Source: Icerya purchasi (Eukaryota; Arthropoda; Insecta; Hemiptera; Monophlebidae). From it: a DNA stretch of 64,000 nucleotides. This document shows, piece by piece, positions 10,315 through 20,521 of the stretch. The translations under genes and the position numbers were made by a program. The notes under the pieces are model-generated. The model did not search any database, was not told the DNA's origin, and was given only the letters and a program-made list of their open reading frames with translations. The stretch's first letter is position 1, and each line of letters begins with the position of its first letter. The DNA is taken from the NCBI GenBank assembly GCA_039619475.1, contig CM077115.1, positions 445,893,292-445,957,291 on the forward strand. The letters run 5' to 3'.

Positions 10315-12480
10315 TAGCCGGCTTGAGAAACTTAATGCTACATGATCTGGTGGGTTATGGATCGTGTACTTATTTAAAAGAAAATAATATTTTTATTTTT
10401 TTTTATTTTTTTTTCTGAAAGACGCGTGTGACTGATTTCAGTTTGATCTACCATTTAGGCTAGATTGTCTTGTCCGGGTATTAATATTGAAAATTATATA
10501 TGTGTTAATCTGCAGATTTTAAGTGTAATGTTTTTTATTCAATTGAGTAATGTAAATCACTGTAGGATGTTATTTTTGTCAGTAAATTTTGGTTTTAAAA
10601 CTAAGAAAGCGAATTTTTGAAATTTAGCTGGCAAAGTTAAATTGCTCAAATTGAGGTTTCCTATATTGAAGTGTCTGATGTCGTCATACTTACTACAGTG
10701 AAAGATTACATGATTGGCGTTTTTAATTTCCCCATATCCACATTCGTTATCTTCAGTAATTTTGTATTATTTTTTTAAGGAAGCTCCGAGGTGTCTGTGG
10801 TCAGTGAGGAGTTGGGTAGTGTAAAAGTCAGATGTTAACTGTGAGCCGATGGGATTAGCCTGTGAGTATACCGACCTGTTGTATCTCTTTTCCAGGAGTT
10901 TTGCCGTATGGACATGAAATAATTTTTAATGTGTCTTTAGGTTGTTTTAGCGACATTTTTATATGGAAGTCATGGTGGATTAGCATGTAGGAATTATTCT
11001 AAAGAGGATTTATTGGAAGCAAAAAATTCATTATTCGATAGACATGATCGTTAATATATTCAAAATTTTTATGGTTTTTTATAGTAAAAATGATTGATCT
11101 ATAATTAATTTCTAGGTCTAGTGAAAAGACTGCCGTAAGAGCAACAGGGGTGCTATGAGAACTTGTTGTATAAGCTCTGCAGGCGTTTATTAAGTATTTA
11201 CGTTGTGTAAAGTAGATTTTTTGCTTTAGGGTTTTCTTTTTTAGGTGTTGGAAAAACACAAGTCTATATTTGTAATCAAAGCCCCATGTATTTCAGCACA
11301 TTTTTAGTAATTGATATTATTTAGCGTCTAACTTAGATGTGGTGGAGTCTATGTGTTGTTTAAAGGAGAGTTTATTGCCTAATACAACTCCTAGGTATTT
11401 AAAATGTTCGACTACTTTTAAAGTGATCCCCCTGTAAAGCACTTTAATATTTTTCCATTTTAGTTCCAGGGAGTTTGTGAAAAGGGACACAAACGTTTTT
11501 CAACTGAAAGATTAAGCTTCACTTCATTTAGACGGGCTCCGAGTAACTCAAGCGTTTTGTTAGCTGCTCTTTCAAGATTGACTTTTGTATCGTCCGTTAT
11601 TATGAATAGTAAGTTATCTACATATGCGCATAGGTCAACGTTCTTGTCGTATTGTAGAGCTTAATTGAATAATATATTCCAGAAAAGTGGACCTAAAACG
11701 CTACCCTGTGGGCAGTCTTTATTGGTTTCAGTGTTTGCACTATGATTACCTATTTGAGGAGTTACACGTCTGTTTTTAAGGTAGCAGTATACTGTACTTA
11801 GCAATGGTACGTCTTTGATCAGAATAGATTTTAAAATGTCAAACAAAGTAGGATACCAACAGTTATCAAAGGCTCCTTTGATATCCACTCCTATGACAAG
11901 AACGCTCGATTTTTTCTTAAAGCTGCTGCTATCTTGCTGATCGCATAATTCACGGCATCCTTATCTGAATCCAAATTGTCTTTTATCTAAAAACTTTGTT
12001 GAGTTCAGATAGCAAGTTATTCTACTTTTTAATAGCTTTTCGTAAATTTTGTTTACAGCATTTAAAAGACATATTGGGCGATAGAAGCTTATGAGATTTA
12101 CATCTTTGTTTGATTTATGAAGTAGGATTACATTTGCTTCGCGCCAGGTTTTAGGGAAATAATTAAAGGAGAAGATTTTTTTTTATATGTAGGAGTGGAA
12201 AGAGTTTTGGATAGATCTTTTGGATTAATTTTAGTGCCTTATTTGTAATACTGTCAGATCCAGCAGCTTTGTTATTTGTAAAATTTTTTATAATGCTATT
12301 TCGTGCGGAAGTATCAAGAGGAGTCCGTTGTTTGCTGTTGTCTTTGTCAGTACTGTCTAATAGAAAATGAAAGGACAGGGAATAGTTTATATTCTCTGTC
12401 ACATTGGTGATTTTATCGCCATTATTTTTTTTGAAAAGTGGAATATTGTTTGGTTTGTTTGATTTCAGACACGTTAATTT
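10315..12480 (-). pseudogene. R1-clade LINE ORF2 remnant (reverse transcriptase and C-terminal CCHC)
   Basis: Read on the minus strand from 12480 downward: a fragment with NNKAAGSDSITNKAL (12240-12300), FPKTWREANVILLHKSNKD, LLNAVNKIYEKLL and DKRQFGFR, then DIKGAFDNCWYPTLFDIL (about 11880-11835), CPQGSVLGPLFWNILFN (11720-11661), the catalytic block AYVDN (11613-11627), RAYTTSSHSTPVAL (about 11150) and a C-terminal H-C motif ANHVIFHCSKYDD (about 10700-10745). The order and the AYxTxS motif fit the R1 clade. The usual YADD reads YVDN, which removes a catalytic aspartate, and there are many stops and frameshifts. It is a dead copy. Confidence 0.75.
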
Positions 12481-12484
12481 GTAG

Positions 12485-13080
12485 CTTAAGCCCTATGGTT
12501 TGACATTTTCATAGCAAATTTGGGGGGGGGGGAGTTATATAATTACGTAATATCTTCTGTGGTAGGCAGTAGATTTTAGAAATACGTTGTTTCATAAAGA
12601 AAATCAAATGACGACGAGCTCTTTATAAATTTAAAAATGTTTTAAAAATACATAATTATTACAATTTTTAATTTAACTTTTGTCTTATATTTAGGGGTAA
12701 AAAATAAAAAAATTATAAAAACTTCTAGCTAAAATGGTAGTTTAGAATTTGAATTGTAAGAAAGATAGCATTTTTACTAGACTTTACTTTTTTGTTATTT
12801 TTGTTAGTAATCCGATGTGAATTCTTTCTTTGTGGGCAAGTAAAAAATATATATATATTTATCTTTGATCTATTTTCATTTACATTATAAAATAAAAATT
12901 AAAAATAAATAAAAAAGGCAAAAGATCGAAGAGAGCAGTATTAAATATTAGTTATAATTAAATCCATAGGTAACATTTATACAAATCTTGTATATAAATA
13001 AAGTTTCTCTGTTATAACAAATTTTTTCATAGTGGCTTTAGATCTTGGGGGATGCCCCCCCCCCCCTGTGGATCCGCCCC
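12485..13080. other. Right non-coding part of the composite element
   Basis: Non-coding DNA contains a second G-run (about 12521-12532) and ends in a C-run followed by the right terminal repeat. It may be the original subterminal region of the hAT-like element, or a separate small element. Confidence 0.4.
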
Positions 13081-13089
13081 GGCATATAT

Positions 13090-13895
13090 AGATTTTCTAA
13101 AACCGCTTTGTTTTCATTATTACGTAATGATGAAAAATATGGAAATGGATTTGAAAACATTTTTCAGTGTTGGAAATTTATTTGTCATCGGTTTAAAAAT
13201 TTGAAAATTATTTCAGATTAATCTCAAATAGACAAAAATAATTGAAAACAACCGAAAAGTATTTGAAAATCCCAGCTCACTTCAATCGCGGCCTGCCTAA
13301 GTGACGTGAAATGACTTTTGTGTATCTTTTTATTGCTCCGCATCGTAGTGGCGCGGGCCAACGTTTCGCAACCAGCGAGGGCAGAAACATAAATCACCTA
13401 TATAAATAGAGAAGTCTATCAAATGCGCCTACATGTTTGAAAAAAACGATAATTACTAGTAATGCTCTTCATTATATTCTACATAATTAACGATATTTGT
13501 TACAATAAATATTATACGTATAAATTTTATATTGTAAGAAATTATATATAATTAAAAACGAATATAAAAACTAATAAGCAGAAATTGAAAGCAAATGTGA
13601 TTAACAAATTATTTGAAATGAACATAAATTTTATTTACCTGCCTTTCGTTTAATTTTCTTGGATTTTTATTAAATAACTGTTACATATACCGGTGTATAA
13701 TATAATTCCAACATAAGCTAATTAAAACGTGTTGTTAGAAATTACGAATTATTTTATTATTCTAATTGTTAAAAGTGATTTTAATAAAGAAAAATAGAAG
13801 CAGAAGAAGTGCAAAACTGTTTTTAAAAGTACAATAAAAGTTAAAAATACGTAAAAACACCATTTTGTATGACAGTGTTTGGACGGCATTGTTAC
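13090..13895. other. AT-rich intergenic DNA
   Basis: No gene, repeat end or RNA signal was recognised. Confidence 0.45.
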
Positions 13896-13900
13896 AGTGC

Positions 13901-13985
13901 ATTATAAAAAAATAAAAAAAACAAACAAAAAAGATGTCGGTTTTCTGACATCTTTTTTGTTCATTTTTTTTTATTTTTTTATAAT
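13901..13985. repeat. Near-perfect 85-bp palindrome
   Basis: Two arms of about 38 bases (13901-13938 and 13947-13984) are almost exact inverted copies, closing on GATGTC...GACATC with a loop of about 8 bases. The outermost bases are ATTATAAAAA. This could be a minimal palindromic MITE or the hairpin of a small RNA. Confidence 0.7.
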
Positions 13986-14040
13986 ATGCTTTCTAGTTCA
14001 ACAAAGAAAAAAATGAGTTAGCCACTCTCATGCGTATATA

Positions 14041-14990
14041 CAGAGTGGGCCAAAAGAACATCCCGAATTTTAAATGCTCGTCAAATAAAGACTAATATAC
14101 TTACGGAAATGAACCAAACGTTGAAATACTTCAAAAAGAACGCCATTTATTGTACACTATTAGTTTTGAACAATACTCCGTATGAATGGTCACCATTTTG
14201 ATTTTTACATTGTTGCAATCTTTCCTCAAAATTATGCATTACTTTTTTAAGAGCTGGTTTTTTAATCGCCGCAATTTCCTTCTGAATGGCCAATTTCATC
14301 TCGTCGGTTGTTGCTAGTTTACCCTCGTACACCTTTTATTAACGTTACCATTTAAATCGAAATGCGGCTCGTCGCTAAAAAAAACATAATCCAAATCGAC
14401 GTCTTCTTCCTCCAGCATATCCAAAAATTTATTACAAAATTCTAACCTTCTTGGCTTATCTGTTGGTATCAATTCTTGGGTTAGTTGTATCTTGTATGGA
14501 TGCATATTGAGGTCGTTTCGAATTATTCTTCTGAGTGAAGTACGGGGAATTTTCAAGGCGGAAGCCTGGCGACAAACGGATCTGCGCGGACTTCGCGACA
14601 ATGCTACGCGCACTTTTTTGATGTTTGTCGGGGTTCTAGACGATCGACGGCGACCTTAATGGTTGACCGCCACCACACTACCGTATTCTCGGAAGTTTTT
14701 TACCCATTTGGGGATACTTTTACGGTCGGGCGGATTGTCATGACGTTTTAAATCAAATTGTTTTTTAAACGCGCGTTGTACCGCGATTACACTTTCACCG
14801 TTTTTCACGAAGTACTCGACAAAGAAAGAGCGTTGTTTACGCGTCCACGACATCATGACTACTAACCAACTATATCTTTATATTAAACGGCATATTATTT
14901 AGCGCCAGATGGCGTTGCAATCGCTACGCTAACTTACAGTGTATGATTTTGACGAGCGTTTGAAATTCGGGATGTTCTTTTGGCCCATCC
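14041..14990. mobile_element. Internally deleted mariner-like element
   Basis: The terminal inverted repeats GGGCCAAAAGAACATCCCGA are at both ends (left from 14041, right ending 14990), flanked by TA (14039-14040 and 14991-14992). At 950 bp it is shorter than a full mariner-like element (about 1.3 kb). The transposase on the minus strand lacks its middle (see the next entry). It is non-autonomous and sits 48 bp from the maT element. Confidence 0.85.
14147..14856 (-). pseudogene. Mariner-like transposase lacking the second and third catalytic residues
   Basis: On the minus strand, the N-terminus MSWTRKQRSFFVEYFVKNGE then VIAVQRAFKKQF and PDRKSIPKWVKNFREYGS forms the first helix-turn-helix. 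A TAA near 14656 interrupts it. The frame resumes with ALSRSPRRSVCRQASAL and HPYKIQLTQEL, then VFFSDEPHFDLNGNVNKR with the first catalytic D. The sequence then jumps to the C-terminal tail (KVMHNFEERLQQCKNQNGDH), so the segment carrying the second and third catalytic aspartates is deleted. It belongs to the mariner-like family whose proteins start with W..EQR. I do not assign a DDxD subgroup because the diagnostic spacing is missing. Confidence 0.8.
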
Positions 14991-15038
14991 TATACAAAAA
15001 ATTTATATTTTTATGAATGTAATCTTTTTATATCTATA

Positions 15039-16347
15039 CATAGTCTAGCCATAAATACTGATACTGCCGCTGCATGAGGGGAATTTTGCGCAGAACAAAG
15101 TGATAACACTGTCAGCGCATCGTCATAACACAGTAGAAGAGCAAATAACTTCGCTGTAGTCTGTTCAGTACACGCTACGAAGATGGATTGGACAGATGAT
15201 CACGTTAGCGTTACAATAATTGGACTGATGAAGACGAGGCATAGCGCGTCTCAAATTCTCGCTCTGCTCAAACCACTCAAAATTACGAAATGTTTTGTTT
15301 ATCGTACACTGCAACGTTCTATGGACACAGGAGACGTTGTTGATCGCCCGCGAGCCGGTCGGCCGCGTGTTGCGAGAACAAAAAAGGTAATTGAAGCAGT
15401 TTGGTCGCGAATTAAAAGGTGCCCTCTTCGGAAACAAAAAATCATCGCTCAGGAGATGAAAATTGCCCCGAGAACGGTCTCGCGCATCCTCACCGATGAT
15501 TTACATATGCCAGCCTATAAGAGAAGTACAGGTCATCTTTTAACCGAAAAATTAAAGGCGATAAGATACGAAAGAGCGAAAAAGTTGAAAGGCTTGTACG
15601 GCAAAAATGGGTACAAAAAGATCCTTTTCACAGATGAGAAAATTTTTACTGTAGAGGAAAAATATAACAAGCAAAATGATAGAATTTATGCCCGTTCATC
15701 TGCTGAGGCTAAAACCAAATTTTCACGCGTTCAACGAGGTCACCATCCCACTTTTGTGATGGTGTGGTGGGACGTATCGTGGCATGGGGTAACTCCCATC
15801 CATTTTTGCGAAACAGGGGTCAAGATAGGCGCCAGAGTGTACCAAAACACAGTTCTGGAACTCGTGGTTAAGCCTCTGAACGATACTTTGTTTGCCGGAA
15901 TCGATTGGGTATTTCAACAAGATTCAGCACCGGCACACAAAGCTCAAACGACACAGAAGTGGCTCGCAGAGAATGTGCCCGGCTTCATAGCAGCTAGTGA
16001 TTGGCCGTCCGGCAGCCCGGATTTAAATCCGCTGGACTACGAACTGTGGGATAAGTTAGAGGAAATGGCCTATCGAAGACCACACCGAAATTTGGAGTCG
16101 CTCAAGCGAAGCATTGTTGAGGCAGCACCAACAATTCCTCTCTAGACGATCCGTACATGTATTGCGAAATGGCCGGAGCGTTTTTCGTCGCGTGTCGCTA
16201 ATAAAGGTGTTAATTTTGAATAACTAAGCGATGATTTTAACGAGCATTGTTTGTACTTCTGAAATAAATTTTTTCTGAATTTGCATCGTGCTTCCTTTTC
16301 GCGGTACGTTCGTTTAAAGCAGTATCAGTATTTATGGCTAGACTATG
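15039..16347 (+). mobile_element. maT-type (DD37D) transposon, nearly complete
   Basis: The left end CATAGTCTAGCCATAAATAC and the exact complement at the right end define inverted repeats of about 28 bp, with TA on both sides (15037-15038 and 16348-16349). The length of 1309 bp is normal for the family. A single transposase gene lies in the same orientation. High end identity and a near-intact ORF suggest recent activity. A long (TA)n tract follows at about 16355. Confidence 0.9.
15183..16145 (+). CDS. maT transposase, one late in-frame stop
   Basis: This DD37D Tc1/mariner-superfamily transposase would cut and paste the element at TA. The 320-residue frame contains an N-terminal helix-turn-helix region (residues 5-60), the GRPR linker (DRPRAGRPRVARTKK, about 54-68), and catalytic residues in LFTDEKIF, QQDSAPAHK and GSPDLNPLDYELW. 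Exactly 37 residues separate the second and third aspartates. The TAG at 16143-16145 is probably a recent mutation: the same frame continues for 25 codons (ending KGVNFE) to a TAA at 16221-16223, and family members usually end in a comparable WP.R..xxVxxxGxxFE tail. The truncated protein may still fold, but loss of the tail probably weakens it. Confidence 0.85.
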   Translation: MDWTDDHVSVTIIGLMKTRHSASQILALLKPLKITKCFVYRTLQRSMDTGDVVDRPRAGRPRVARTKKVIEAVWSRIKRCPLRKQKIIAQEMKIAPRTVSRILTDDLHMPAYKRSTGHLLTEKLKAIRYERAKKLKGLYGKNGYKKILFTDEKIFTVEEKYNKQNDRIYARSSAEAKTKFSRVQRGHHPTFVMVWWDVSWHGVTPIHFCETGVKIGARVYQNTVLELVVKPLNDTLFAGIDWVFQQDSAPAHKAQTTQKWLAENVPGFIAASDWPSGSPDLNPLDYELWDKLEEMAYRRPHRNLESLKRSIVEAAPTIPL

Positions 16348-16353
16348 TATATA

Positions 16354-16395
<42 letters not shown>
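16354..16395. repeat. (TA)n microsatellite
   Basis: A nearly pure TA run immediately right of the maT element. Confidence 0.9.
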
Positions 16396-16397
<2 letters not shown>

Positions 16398-16724
16398 CAT
16401 TTCTGATATAATAGGAAATTTGCGAAACAGTATTTGTTGTAGGTGATGTTCTTTGCTTATTAAATTAAAAATCTTAAGAATTTCTGGAACATTCTAAATT
16501 CGTTTTTTATGGAAAAGACTCGAAAATGAAAGAGTTAATCTTCCGAGAAAAGCAGTCGGCGAATGGTACAAATATATTATTATTACTACCAGAAGAAATA
16601 AAACGAAAAGAAAAATTTTCGTTTAGAATGGGCACAGTTAGAGATAATAGATTTAACGTCGTCGACATAAAGGCTGAATATTTATTTAAAAAGGGTAGCC
16701 CTTTTCAACATTTAATGTTGCTAC

Positions 16725-16727
<3 letters not shown>

Positions 16728-16764
<37 letters not shown>
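16728..16764. repeat. (TA)n(TG)n microsatellite
   Basis: A TA run passes directly into a TG run. It produces spurious IYIYVCVCV open frames. Confidence 0.9.
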
Positions 16765-16769
16765 ATTAG

Positions 16770-17390
16770 TTGTTTTAAATAGAGGCTTAAAAGGCTAGAC
16801 TAGCGCATAGACATAGACTAGCGCGTAGACTAGTGCACAGTACATGATACACACAAGACGGGTATCCTCCAACGTCCCATTATAGATTTGACCTTCGGAG
16901 CAACCTCTACTTTTATATAAGTTCACACTCGACCAGAGCCTTATTTCGGTTCTTTCAATATTTGATTCCTTTTTCACTGCATGTTAATTCTATCCTTTCC
17001 ATCGAGATGAAATGTCTTTTCTATATATTTATTAAAAATGGAATTATATCAAATTAACACAACAGAAAATTGAACATCAAAAGTATTCGTTTTATACTTT
17101 ACATTAAAAAATAAATAAAAATGCTTATAATATCGCGACGTGTTCATTTTGCGAAACATGCCGGAATTACAATTAATCTCTCTATTACATAAAATAATTT
17201 TTTTTTGCAATGAAATTATCGTAATTGTATATAATTTTACCTAGATAGCGCTATAGTAAAGTAATTGCATAATTCGTATTTGAAAAAGTTTTTGCAAATA
17301 AACACTTTTTTATTTAAATTTCTTATTACATACAATCTGCGGGGGATTGGCGCGCGAAGCTCCCTAGTAAAATAAAATAATAAACATAAA
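16770..17390. other. Intergenic DNA
   Basis: An imperfect repeat of GACTAGCGCATAGACATAGA-like units occurs around 16796-16835. Nothing else is recognised. Confidence 0.4.
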
Positions 17391-17404
17391 TATTAAGCAA
17401 AATA

Positions 17405-17982
17405 TCAAATAAATGGATCATATTTTAAGTCGCGCTAAACTCACTACTGGAAGAGACGGAGAGACAAACAAAATATGTTTTGTTAACTGAAAGTATCAAT
17501 TTTTGTTCGATAAAATTGTTACAAACTTACACAGGTTAAGTTTTAAATATAATTCCAGACAGATGTTTACCGTCATTTTTTACACAATCAATCGTTTTTC
17601 ATTAAAACTTAAAACCACTTTTAGCAACTTATCGCTTCCACTGAGATTTGTTCCTCGCACCACATTGGCCCGCAGCTGGTCTAATAATATCTTTGGTTTA
17701 TTTTCGAACACCTTTGATTTAGCCCCAGAGAAAATAATCACAGGGCGACAAATCAGACAAGCGTCACTCCAATTCCATACCTTTCAAAATTATGCATTTA
17801 CCAAAAATACGTTTCTAAAATGAACGCGCGTTGTTCGATACTCTACTGCGACATCATGAAACCAACTGAAGGGGATAAAAATTGACACTGCTGGCTACCG
17901 GAATTCGCTTTGTTTACCTTTTCTGGTAGCGAGTTTGGGCGACTTGAAATATGTGATCCATTTATTTACTTGGACCACCCTG
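17405..17982 (-). mobile_element. Deleted mariner-like relic
   Basis: The inverted ends are AAATAAATGGATCA..TTT.AAGTCG (left, from about 17407) and its complement at 17930-17975. The outer right end reads CAGGGTGGTCC next to TA, a common mariner terminus, while the matching left tip is eroded. On the minus strand an N-terminal start MSQ-stop-SIEQRAFILETYF (near 17855-17800) is followed after a large deletion by SDLSPCDYFLWG (about 17740), the region of the third catalytic aspartate. It is the same broad family as 14041-14990, but the termini differ. Confidence 0.65.
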
Positions 17983-17984
17983 TA

Positions 17985-19089
17985 TAATCAAGTATAGTTG
18001 AGAATCTTTCGAGAATGTCTTCTCAGCTAGGAAAGAAAAGAAGTAGAATTAAAAACGAATGTGCTGTTCGGATTCAATCGAGGTCTAAATCTTCGATTTT
18101 AATAATCCATTTTTTTTAATAATAATGCAGCACTTTTAAATTTCGTTTGGCTATTTTATTTGATCTAACCGAAAAGTTGTAGGCAAAATTATTCGCGTAG
18201 TTATTTAACGTGACTTCATCTCTCCCATTTGCCAGTCTCGAATTCTAATAATTTCCGTCTCATATCTGCAATGCGGATTATATTATTTTCGAGTGTTTCT
18301 ACTGATTTTGTTATTCCCAATTCGCAAAAAAATAAGACCTTTCTAGAACGTCTCCTAAATTCCCTTTTCTTAACTGTTCTTTCGGTTGTTTCCATTTTAG
18401 ATATTTTTATTAGTTCCATATCCAATAAAAATAAAAATATAACCTTTATTATTTTGTTTTATTCATCTCCTCCACGTTGCTGGACCAAAGCTCTCTCTGT
18501 TAGCAAACTCCAAAATAATGTAAAAAGAAAAAAACATAAAGATTTTTAAAAACATTTTTCATTATAATGTATACTCTCTTTTATCATTAAACTACGCTAG
18601 AGTAGCCGAGATGTAAAAATTCTTCAATTAGTCTATATCGCTCGTTTTTGTTTCTTTTCTATACTGTAAGTTTGTTAATTTTTTTGGTTCAATTTTAAAT
18701 ATTCTACAAAGTTCTTACGTAGTGTAAAGAGAGCATATATACATATATTGCTTAATTCGATGTGGTAATATTCGTAATAAGTATAATTTACAATTGAAAT
18801 AATGCGGAAAACAATTCAATGATATATTACCTATACGACTAACAACTGACGTAAAAATGAGACGTTCTTAGTATTTCACACCTGTATGAGTATTTATATC
18901 GTACGAAATAATGATAATCGTAAAACCGCGTGTACAAGTATTTATAAAATTTCTAAGAAGGTGATGTTTTGGAAATCACTTAAATCATTATACGTCGAAA
19001 AATATTTCTAATAGTCTATGGAACTATCCTTGCTTCTGACACTGAATCTCTCCTGTTGTATACCTTCTTCTTCTGTATAGTGCCATACT
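17985..19089. other. Intergenic DNA with one unrecognised open stretch
   Basis: On the minus strand, 18425-18216 encodes a charged 69-residue peptide beginning MDMELIKISKMETTERTVKK and containing VETLENNIIRIADMRRKLLE, a possible coiled coil. I recognise no family, and there is no intact continuation. It could be part of a retroelement ORF1 or chance. Confidence 0.3.
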
Positions 19090-19202
19090 TAATTACTGAG
19101 CGTCGGCGACTATCTATTTGTATATCTCAGCAGTACAGACACAGGCATAGTGTACTAGGCAATTGTTATATGCAACGCAGGTTGTGTACACACGCAAGAC
19201 TA
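19090..19202 (-). repeat. tRNA-derived SINE, copy 2, distal part
   Basis: This aligns with 7165-7265 of copy 1 (GACTATCT.TGTATAT, GTACAGACA, GCATAGTGT, GTTATATGCAA, GTACACAC). It is cut off by the mariner insertion at TA 19201-19202. Confidence 0.75.
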
Positions 19203-20521
19203 CACCCTGTCAAGAAAGTATCGGGAATTGTTAAATAAAACGAACAATTTTTAATTTTCATCCAAATTTATTTTGTCACCTTCAAAATAACATCCATTCG
19301 AAGCGATGCACATATGCCAACGCTTTTTCCACTCGGCAAAGCACTTCTGATAGGCGGTTTCCGGGATGGCCTTTAGCTCTCGCGTCGCATTCGTCTTGAT
19401 GTCATCAATCGATTCGAAGCGCATTCCCCGTAGCGGAAATTTGAGTTTTGAGAATAGGAAGAAGTCGCAGGGTGCTAAATCTGGTGAATACGGCGGTTGT
19501 TCGATGATATTTACCGAGTGTTTGGCCAAAAACTCATTCACAATTATGGCTTTGTGAGACGGCGCATTATCGTGATGGAGAATCCAAGAATTGTCGACCC
19601 ACAAATCGTTACGTTTACGACGGATAGCCTCTCTCAAACGTCTCAAAACACTTAAGTAAAACTCTTTGGTGACTGTCTGTCCGGCTGGCACATATTCATA
19701 GTGTACCACGCCTCGAATATCGAAGAAAACAATCAACATGATCTTCACTTTCGATCGGCTTTGGCGAGGTTTTTTCGGCTTTGGCGCGCCAATTGGCCGC
19801 CATTCGGACGATTGCTGGTTCGTAAGCGTGTCGTACTCGTACACCCATGTCTCGTCACCAGTAATTATCTTTTCCAAGAAGGTAGGATCCAAATTGGCTC
19901 GATCCAGCATGTCTGCAGCTACCTGTTCTCGGTACTTTTTTTGAAAGAAATTCAGGTCTTTCGGAACAAGCCGAGCCGCAACGCGTTGCATACCCAATTT
20001 TTCGTGCACAATCGTACGTACGCTCTCGTGTGACATGCCCAATCCATGAGCCATCTCTCTCAAGCTCACATGACAATTTTCAGCAACGATTTCCTTGATT
20101 TTATCGACGTTATCATCGGTCACACTCGTTGAAGGCCGTCCAGAGCGAGGCATGTCTTCGACCGTCTCCCGACCATCCTTGAACGCTCTGTACCACTCGT
20201 AAACCCGCGTTTTTGATAAAGCAGATTCACCAAAAGCCTTCTGTAACATTTTCAGTGTATCGGCACAAGAAATTTCGTTCGAAACACAGAATTTAACACA
20301 AGTACGTTGTTCAATATGTTCACTCATTGTAAAACTTCGACAAAACACTTCAAGGTCGACTGATTTTAACAGCTGCTGTAAACACACTGGTTGACAGATC
20401 GCGCTAAAAATAGGCATCATAATACAAAACAGTTGTACCAACCTGGAAAAAAAAAATTATCTGCCTAGCTATTACCCGGGAGATTTAAATTGACAATTCC
20501 CGATACTTTCTTGACAGGGTG
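19203..20521 (-). mobile_element. Mariner transposon inserted in the SINE
   Basis: The terminal inverted repeats CACCCTGTCAAGAAAGTATC (extending to GGGAATTGT) are perfect over about 27 bp at both ends. The element is flanked by TA at 19201-19202 and 20522-20523. Its length is 1319 bp. Removing it and one TA restores a continuous SINE matching copy 1. The transposase is intact on the minus strand. Perfect termini and an open gene indicate a young insertion. Confidence 0.95.
19251..20327 (-). CDS. Mariner transposase (DD34D), intact
   Basis: This is a cut-and-paste transposase acting at TA dinucleotides. I choose the ATG at 20327 (MSEHIEQRTCVKFC), giving 358 residues, close to the usual mariner length. 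The frame is open 38 codons further upstream, but that extension (VQLFCIMMPIFSAICQP) does not look like mariner. Features in order: N-terminal helix-turn-helix (about 5-55, ending VYEWYRAFKDGRETVED), the DMPRSGRPSTSVTDDNV linker, a second HTH (VSLREMAHGLGMSHESV), catalytic D in ITGDETWVYEYD, D in HHDNAPSHKA, and D in YSPDLAPCDFFLF with 34 residues between the last two, ending YFEGDKINLDEN. No stop or frameshift is present. Activity is plausible but unproven. I leave the subfamily open. Confidence 0.93.
   Translation of the reverse strand: MSEHIEQRTCVKFCVSNEISCADTLKMLQKAFGESALSKTRVYEWYRAFKDGRETVEDMPRSGRPSTSVTDDNVDKIKEIVAENCHVSLREMAHGLGMSHESVRTIVHEKLGMQRVAARLVPKDLNFFQKKYREQVAADMLDRANLDPTFLEKIITGDETWVYEYDTLTNQQSSEWRPIGAPKPKKPRQSRSKVKIMLIVFFDIRGVVHYEYVPAGQTVTKEFYLSVLRRLREAIRRKRNDLWVDNSWILHHDNAPSHKAIIVNEFLAKHSVNIIEQPPYSPDLAPCDFFLFSKLKFPLRGMRFESIDDIKTNATRELKAIPETAYQKCFAEWKKRWHMCIASNGCYFEGDKINLDEN

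Larger units (their letters stand above)
9773..13081. mobile_element. Composite element: hAT-like ends enclosing an R1-type LINE
   Basis: The left end CAGGGGCGGATCCA (9773) and the complement of the right end (CGGGGCGGATCCA, ending 13081) are terminal inverted repeats differing by about one base. They are flanked by ACATATAT (9765-9772) and GCATATAT (13082-13089), an 8-bp target duplication with one mismatch, as made by hAT transposases. G-runs sit just inside both ends. Most of the interior is a minus-strand R1-clade LINE. The left end together with the LINE tail recurs at 63574-64000 with the same junction, so the combination appears to have multiplied as a unit. No hAT transposase is visible, so it is non-autonomous. 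Confidence 0.6.

Noticed and set aside
20328..20441. Upstream extension of the mariner transposase to 396 residues
   Set aside because: The extra 38 residues do not resemble mariner N-termini, while MSEHIEQRTC at 20327 does and gives the usual length.
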